A DNA stretch of 64,000 bases from Lachnospiraceae bacterium. Its GTDB lineage: Bacteria > Bacillota > Clostridia > Lachnospirales > Lachnospiraceae. Under the pieces are notes generated by a model. That model searched no databases. It was not told the DNA's origin and saw nothing but the letters and a program-made list of their open reading frames with translations. The stretch spans positions 1-64,000 of the forward strand of contig JAFQZU010000034.1 of the NCBI GenBank assembly GCA_017405805.1. Reading direction: 5' to 3'. The position numbers and the translations under genes are program-made. Position 1 is the first letter of the stretch. Every line of letters begins with the position of its first letter. This document shows positions 62,216 to 64,000 of this stretch, piece after piece.

Positions 62216-63382
62216 TCACCTGATCCTTCTGACGCGGAATACGCCCGGGATCTCCAGTACCTTTTCCTTGAGTGTCTCCGAAGCCGGCGCGTCCAGATCC
62301 ATCATGGTATACTCCACGTCGCCCTTATTCTTGCTTGTCATGCCCGTGATGTTGCAGCCGCCCTCACCGACGACCTTGGAGAGGAGATTGAGCATGCCGG
62401 GCTTGTTGGCGTGGAAAACGGCGACTCTCCCCGCGGCCTCGCAGGGTCCCATGCTGCAGGCGGGATAATTCACGCTGTTGCGGATATTGCCGTTCTCCAG
62501 GTAATCCCGCAGCTCGTCCACCGCCATGATGGCGCAGTTGACCTCCGACTCCTCCGTGGAAGCGCCCAGGTGGGGCGTCGTGATGCACTTTTTATGCCCC
62601 GCGACGGTCGGATTGGGGAAGTCGGACACGTAGCAGCGGATGGCGCCCTTGTCGAGCGCACTGAGCACGGCCTTCTCGTCCACGACCTCGTCCCTTGCCA
62701 TGTTGATCAGAATGGCATCCTTTTTCATCAGACCGACCATCTCTTTGCTGATCATTCCCTTTGTGGAGGGGAGAGCCGGTACGTGAATGGTCATGATATC
62801 GCATTTTTCAAAGATGTCCTCCAGCTTCAGCACGTGGCTGATGCGGCGGTGCAGCCTCCAGGCCGCGTCGACGGAGACATAGGGGTCATAGCCGTAGACC
62901 TCCATGTCGAATTCCTGGGCCGCGTTGGCGACGCGCACGCCGATGGCGCCGAGGCCTACGACGCCCAGTTTTTTGCCGGCGAGCTCGGTGCCCGCAAAAA
63001 GCTTCTTCTCCTTTTCCGCTTTTTTGCCCAGGTCCTCTGCCCCGCTGTTGTCGCGGACCCACTTGATGCCGCCCGCCACGTCGCGGGAGGCCAGAAGCAT
63101 CCCGGCAAAAACCAGCTCCTTCACGCCGTTGGCGTTGGCCCCGGGCGTGTTGAAGACGACGATCCCCTTCTCAGTACACTTGTCCAGCGGAATATTATTG
63201 ACGCCGGCGCCGGCCCTGGCGATCGCCAGGAGGTGCTTTGAAAAATCCATGTCGTGGAGGGAGGCGCTGCGAACCAGGATCCCCTGCGCCTCTTCCATCT
63301 TGTCTGTCTGCTCATAAGCGGATGCAGGAAATCTGCACAGTCCCTCTTCCGCGATCGGATTCATACAACCGTATCTGAACAT
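62216..63382 (-). CDS. serA: D-3-phosphoglycerate dehydrogenase
   Basis: A 388-residue D-isomer 2-hydroxyacid dehydrogenase. The Rossmann GVVGLGAIGVRVAN (about 140-153), the catalytic Arg of INMARDEVV, Glu of the substrate-domain segment and the His of TPHLGASTEES are visible. The C-terminal portion (about 315-388) is an ACT domain (HANKPGMLNLLSKVVGEGGCNITGM), so serine feedback control is expected. Length agrees with the short SerA type. AAGGAGAG precedes the ATG. It makes the first step of serine synthesis and is followed on the strand by the Nudix gene. Confidence 0.93.
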   Translation of the reverse strand: MFRYGCMNPIAEEGLCRFPASAYEQTDKMEEAQGILVRSASLHDMDFSKHLLAIARAGAGVNNIPLDKCTEKGIVVFNTPGANANGVKELVFAGMLLASRDVAGGIKWVRDNSGAEDLGKKAEKEKKLFAGTELAGKKLGVVGLGAIGVRVANAAQEFDMEVYGYDPYVSVDAAWRLHRRISHVLKLEDIFEKCDIMTIHVPALPSTKGMISKEMVGLMKKDAILINMARDEVVDEKAVLSALDKGAIRCYVSDFPNPTVAGHKKCITTPHLGASTEESEVNCAIMAVDELRDYLENGNIRNSVNYPACSMGPCEAAGRVAVFHANKPGMLNLLSKVVGEGGCNITGMTSKNKGDVEYTMMDLDAPASETLKEKVLEIPGVFRVRRIR

Positions 63383-63431
63383 CCTCTACTCTCTCCTTCT
63401 TTTTTCGTTAAAATCTTATGCTCGCGCCCCC

Positions 63432-64000
63432 TCACAGGCATCCGAAGTCGATCATGGCCTTTTTGAGTCGCTCCCTGTGGGCGGGCTCCAGAGGCGTCAG
63501 CGGAAGGCGCGGCCTTCCCACGGCAAAACCCTGCATCTCCAAAGCCGCCTTGACCGGGATCGGATTGACCTCGCTGAAAAGACAGGCCACCAGCTCGTTG
63601 GCCTTAAGCTGGATCTCGCGCGCCTCCTCGTAACGGCCTTCCAGGCACAGCTCCACCATGTCGTGGGTCTTCTGCGGCGCCACGTTGGACAGGACCGAGA
63701 TCACGCCGACCGCGCCGACGGAGCAAAGGGGAACGACCTGGTCGTCGTTGCCCGAATAGATATCGATGCACCCTTCCGCCATGGCAGCCAGGGTCACCAC
63801 CTGGGAGATATTGCCGGAGGCCTCCTTGATGGCCACGATATTGTCCACGTCCTTTGCCAAGCGGACTGCCGTCTCCGGAAGGATGTTGGACCCCGTTCTG
63901 GAAGGGACGTTGTACATGATGCAGGGAATGTCGACCGCCGAGGCGATGGTCTTAAAGTGTTCGTACAGACCGTTCTGGGTCGCTTTGTTGTAGTAGGGCG
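63432..64000 (-). CDS. dapA: 4-hydroxy-tetrahydrodipicolinate synthase, 5' end outside window
   Basis: The frame runs from the stop at 63432 to the window edge and holds 188 C-terminal codons. The visible residues match DapA: PYYNKATQNGLYEHF, then MYNVPSRTGSNILPE with the conserved Tyr, then VAIKEASGNISQV with the Schiff-base lysine, and YSGNDDQVVPL. It condenses pyruvate with aspartate semialdehyde on the way to lysine and diaminopimelate. The N-terminal third (about 100 residues) lies beyond base 64000. It appears to be an upstream neighbour of serA on the same strand. Confidence 0.92.
   Translation of the reverse strand, partial: PYYNKATQNGLYEHFKTIASAVDIPCIMYNVPSRTGSNILPETAVRLAKDVDNIVAIKEASGNISQVVTLAAMAEGCIDIYSGNDDQVVPLCSVGAVGVISVLSNVAPQKTHDMVELCLEGRYEEAREIQLKANELVACLFSEVNPIPVKAALEMQGFAVGRPRLPLTPLEPAHRERLKKAMIDFGCL

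Overview
The window looks like a chromosomal segment of an anaerobic Gram-positive Clostridia, most likely Lachnospiraceae-like. This is inferred from gene content: phosphotransbutyrylase, K+-type membrane pyrophosphatase, a four-subunit 2-oxoacid:ferredoxin oxidoreductase, CarD and NhaC family proteins, a BspA-type surface protein, and sigma-54 regulators beside acyl-CoA genes. AGGAGG-type ribosome binding sites are near-universal. Base composition is G+C rich, except in the AT-richer stretch around 45.5-56.6 kb. No rRNA, tRNA, CRISPR array, transposase or phage gene was recognised.

Layout. 1-480: an 80-bp tandem repeat cut by the window edge. 0.5-3.05 kb: a two-gene operon for a gamma-glutamylcysteine ligase and a glutathionylspermidine-synthase-like ATP-grasp enzyme. 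3.1-20.6 kb: two paralogous carboxylate/acyl-CoA modules. Each has a permease, a family I CoA-transferase and one or two acyl-CoA dehydrogenases. Each lies behind a near-perfect sigma-54 promoter next to its own PAS/AAA+/Fis activator gene. Between them lie an alpha/beta hydrolase, a mosaic of tandem repeats (11.0-11.5 kb) and a beta-helix lipoprotein. 20.7-28.5 kb: a polyol/sugar ABC import and oxidation operon whose upstream region carries many TTGTGC/GCACAA boxes, then a PfkB kinase and a YkgJ-type protein. 28.5-32.9 kb: a LysR regulator and a porGDAB-type operon. 33-37.4 kb: sbcCD. 37.4-41.6 kb: a choline module (BCCT transporter, LicC-like enzyme, HTH-LicC-LicA fusion). 41.7-45.5 kb: aroD, a shikimate kinase/endonuclease III fusion, and a divergent NhaC antiporter.

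45.5-56.6 kb is the accessory part. Three direct copies of a roughly 300-bp element, each with four 36-bp inverted-repeat units at a 73-75 bp period, bracket two cassettes. One holds a BspA-like surface protein. The other holds a membrane protein, a tandem nitrilase whose second domain has lost its active site, a histidine kinase fused to an amide-receptor-like domain, and an AraC-type response regulator. I read the second cassette as an amide/nitrile sensing and hydrolysis system with an unusual cytoplasmic sensor. It is the best candidate here for an undescribed system, together with the repeat element itself.

56.6-64 kb returns to core genes: ptb, hppA, carD, an RluA-type pseudouridine synthase, a Nudix CoA pyrophosphatase, serA and a 5'-truncated dapA.
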